Positions 62,035-64,000 of a stretch of DNA of 64,000 bases are shown piece by piece. The stretch is from Rhizobium sp. Q54 (lineage in GTDB: Bacteria; Pseudomonadota; Alphaproteobacteria; Rhizobiales; Xanthobacteraceae). The stretch's first letter is position 1; each line of letters opens with the position of its first letter. Under the pieces are notes generated by a model. The model did no database searches. It worked only from the letters and a program-made list of their open reading frames with translations, and was not told the origin of the DNA. The stretch lies in contig CAMAUC010000013.1 of assembly GCA_945861265.1 (NCBI GenBank), forward strand, positions 1 to 64,000. The letters are read 5' to 3'. The position numbers and the translations under genes were made by a program.

Positions 62035-62766
62035 ATGACACTTGGTCTTTTTCTTTTCGCGACATTTCTTGGCGGGTTCACCAGCGGCTTGACCGGCTTT
62101 GCCGCCGGACTCGTCGTCTCGGGAGTCTGGCTGCAGATTCTCACGCCGCTGCAAACGGCGGTACTGATCGCGGCCTACGGCATCGTCAATCAGGCCTACG
62201 GCGTCTGGAAAGTCCGCCACGCCTTGCAGTGGCGGCGAATTCTGCCGTTCGTTATCGGCGGCGCGGTTGGCGTGCCCGTTGGCGCATATCTGGTGACCTT
62301 TCTCAATCCTGCGCATCTGCGCATCGGCGTCGGCATCCTGCTGATCGCGTACAGCACCTATAATCTGGCGCGTCCGACATTCACGCCCATCACGTCCAGT
62401 CCAGTACTTGATGGCGGCATTGGCGTCCTCAACGGCCTGCTCGGCGGTCTCACCGGCCTTGGCGGCGTCATCAGCACGGTCTGGGTGCAGCTCGGCGGCG
62501 GTACGAAAGACGCCCAGCGCGCGGTTTTTCAGCCGGTGCTGTTCCTCACCATGACGATGGCGACGCTGACCTTCGCAGCCGCGGGCCACCTGTTCAACAT
62601 GGACATCGTCAAACTCTTTCTTATGGGATTGCCGGCGCTGTTGCTGGGCCTCTGGCTCGGCGTCAGGCTTTATGGCCGACTCGATGACGCGGCCTTCCGC
62701 AAGGCCATTCTCATCTTGCTGCTGATATCCGGAGTGTCGCTGGTTGGCCCGGCCATCTTTCTTTGA
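62026..62766 (+). CDS. TauE/SafE-family permease, copy 2
   Basis: The 246-residue membrane protein has about eight helices and FLGGFTSGLTGFAAGLVVSG and GVLNGLLGGLTGLGGVISTV, the TauE repeats. It is a tandem paralogue of the gene at 61157, with a shared start (MDGMTLGLF) and C-terminal FRKAILILLLISG. The ATG at 62026 has ggag 6 nt upstream; a longer frame reads through the leader and is not coding. It probably exports a related but distinct anion. Confidence 0.85.
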   Translation: MDGMTLGLFLFATFLGGFTSGLTGFAAGLVVSGVWLQILTPLQTAVLIAAYGIVNQAYGVWKVRHALQWRRILPFVIGGAVGVPVGAYLVTFLNPAHLRIGVGILLIAYSTYNLARPTFTPITSSPVLDGGIGVLNGLLGGLTGLGGVISTVWVQLGGGTKDAQRAVFQPVLFLTMTMATLTFAAAGHLFNMDIVKLFLMGLPALLLGLWLGVRLYGRLDDAAFRKAILILLLISGVSLVGPAIFL

Positions 62767-62885
62767 CGCCTTGCTCGCGGCGACGCGCTAGGTTAGCTTC
62801 TCGATCAGCGGGGCCAGCGGCGGTCGCCCCGCGCTTTCAGGCTTCACAGCCCAAGCACCGTCTCCTTCAATAATGGAGGGGGCTT

Positions 62886-63725
62886 ATGCTTGCGCAGAGC
62901 TTCTCAATCTCACCTCAGGACCTTTGGCACGCGATGGCTACGCCGCGCGCGCCGCAAGTAATCGACGTTCGCCGGCGCGACATTTACGAATCCGTCGCCG
63001 GCCTGCTGCCGGGCTCGGTGTGGCGCGAGCCGACCGCGCTGGCGAGTTGGATCGACACGCTCGATCGCGCGCGGCCGATCGTCGTGGCTTGCAAGGCCGG
63101 CAAGGAACTGAGCCAGAACATCACCGCCGAACTGCGCGCCGCTGGTTACGACGCGACGATGCTTGCCGGTGGTCAGGGCGCATGGCTTGAGGCCAGGCTG
63201 CCGCTGGTCGATCGCAAGACCGCCGACCGCATCATGCCGAAGCGGCCAAGCACTTTAGGTTCAAGCACTTGGATCACACGGCGGCGACCGAAGATCGACC
63301 GCGTCGCTTGCCCCTGGTTGATCCGCCGCTTCATCGATGCCGACGCCAAGTTTCTGTTCGTCGATCCGGCCTATGTCGCGGATACTGCGCGCGAATTCGG
63401 CGCGATCCCGTTCGATATCGAAGGCGTCGAGATTTCGCATGAGGGCGAGCGCTGCAGTTTCGACACATTATTGAAACTGTTCGGGCTCGAGAGCGAGCCG
63501 TCGCTGGCGAGGCTGGCCTTGATCGTGCGCGGCGCCGATACGGCGCGGCCGGACCTTGCGCCGGAAGCCGCCGGCCTGCATGCGGTGTCGCTTGGCCTGT
63601 CGGCGCTTGCCGGCGACGACGACCATGGCCTGCTAAAGCAGAGCTTTGTCATCTATGATGCGTTGTTCGCCTGGCTGCGCTTTGCCGCCGAGGAGAAGCA
63701 CAATTGGCCAGCGAAGGCGCTGTAA
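62886..63725 (+). CDS. chrB: Rhodanese-ChrB chromate-resistance protein
   Basis: The 279-residue protein has an N-terminal rhodanese-like domain (about 1-110) with the active-loop cysteine in IVVACKAGKEL, and a C-terminal ChrB domain (about 130-275) with RVACPWLIRRFIDADAKFLF, GVEISHEGERCSFDTLLKLF. Such proteins occur beside chrA and are linked to chromate resistance; whether this form regulates or acts on chromate/sulfur is unsettled. ggaggg precedes the ATG. It overlaps chrA's start, so both are co-translated. Confidence 0.87.
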   Translation: MLAQSFSISPQDLWHAMATPRAPQVIDVRRRDIYESVAGLLPGSVWREPTALASWIDTLDRARPIVVACKAGKELSQNITAELRAAGYDATMLAGGQGAWLEARLPLVDRKTADRIMPKRPSTLGSSTWITRRRPKIDRVACPWLIRRFIDADAKFLFVDPAYVADTAREFGAIPFDIEGVEISHEGERCSFDTLLKLFGLESEPSLARLALIVRGADTARPDLAPEAAGLHAVSLGLSALAGDDDHGLLKQSFVIYDALFAWLRFAAEEKHNWPAKAL

Positions 63726-64000
63726 TGATGAGCAACATTGAACAAGCCACGCCGAAGCCCACTTTCGGCGAAGCCCTCAAGGTATGGTTCAAGATCGGCT
63801 GTCTGTCGTTTGGCGGGCCGGCGGGCCAGATCGCCTTGATGCATCGCATCGTCGTCGATGAAAAAAAATGGGTGCCCGAGGCACAATATCTGCACGCGCT
63901 GAATTTCTGCATGCTGCTGCCCGGACCCGAAGCGCAGCAACTCGCCACCTATACCGGTTGGCTGCTGCATGGCGTGCGCGGCGGACTTGCCGCCGGCATT
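63725..64000 (+). CDS. chrA: Chromate transporter ChrA, 3' end outside window
   Basis: The visible 92 residues begin MMSNIEQATPKPTFGEALKV and include FKIGCLSFGGPAGQIALMHR, VVDEKKWVPEAQYLHALNFC and MLLPGPEAQQLATYTGWLLH, the N-terminal signature of CHR (ChrA) transporters, which export chromate. The ATG at 63725 shares an A with the chrB stop (taATG); a second ATG follows at 63728. The rest of the gene is cut by the window. Confidence 0.95.
   Translation, partial: MMSNIEQATPKPTFGEALKVWFKIGCLSFGGPAGQIALMHRIVVDEKKWVPEAQYLHALNFCMLLPGPEAQQLATYTGWLLHGVRGGLAAGI

Overview
The window is GC-rich, gene-dense chromosomal DNA of an alphaproteobacterium. The best guess is Hyphomicrobiales, in the Bradyrhizobium / Rhodopseudomonas / Pseudolabrys neighbourhood. 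The pointers are the chvI-chvG-hprK-EIIA-HPr-ahcY block, two lone Bug/TctC-type solute-binding proteins, many amino-acid and oxo-acid catabolic genes, and several kinds of palindromic intergenic repeat that I recognise from that group. The genus is inference. I see no phage, insertion sequence, rRNA, tRNA or CRISPR array. Both edge genes are cut by the window: the Spy-like protein at base 1 and chrA at base 64000.

Layout. 1-9.6 kb: a repeat-rich Spy/CpxP-like envelope protein, a Bug solute-binding protein, a DUF3303-like remnant, a Tat-exported small protein, an HD/LuxR regulator, pckA, an orphan GAF histidine kinase and a HugZ-like protein. 9.8-15.5 kb: the envelope-stress two-component system ChvI/ChvG, followed by HprK, an EIIA-Man-type protein, HPr and S-adenosylhomocysteinase. 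15.5-21 kb: four genes for lipid-linked sugar transfer (two GT87-like, one GT39-like, one GT2-GtrA fusion). 21-29.4 kb: lepA, a second Bug protein, a small cysteine-containing membrane protein, an amidohydrolase, an L,D-transpeptidase facing away from MepA, an FAH-family enzyme and an Lrp regulator. 29.5-37.4 kb: an AceE-like dehydrogenase, a GMC oxidoreductase, modABC, a BtuF-like protein and a DUF6580 membrane protein. 37.4-46.8 kb: a K+/H+ antiporter, a BKACE enzyme, an EamA exporter, an acyl-CoA dehydrogenase, an MscS channel, an aminotransferase, a short unknown protein and an alpha-hydroxy-acid oxidase. 47-52.5 kb: a PEP-mutase-family lyase, a GNAT enzyme, an MFS transporter, denD, map and radC. 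52.5-61 kb: a minus-strand run encoding a 2-oxo-acid dehydrogenase (E1 alpha, E1 beta, E2) with a succinate-semialdehyde dehydrogenase inside it, plus a hydroxy-acid dehydrogenase, a protease inhibitor, an EamA transporter and an SDR. 61-64 kb: two tandem TauE/SafE permeases with nearly the same structured 5' leader, then a ChrB-type protein and chrA.

The most interesting signal is the pair of TauE/SafE leaders (about 61066-61165 and 61949-62034). Each carries a 5' hairpin and a 9-nt segment that can pair with the start codon. The second copy keeps that pairing through two C-to-U changes that convert G-C pairs to G-U pairs. Each leader also has a competing hairpin that would free the start codon. 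This looks like a duplicated cis-acting translational switch. Second is a group of palindromic elements that begin and end in CTAG (19.6 kb and 27.7-27.9 kb). Third is a hairpin that can hide the ribosome-binding site of the K+/H+ antiporter.
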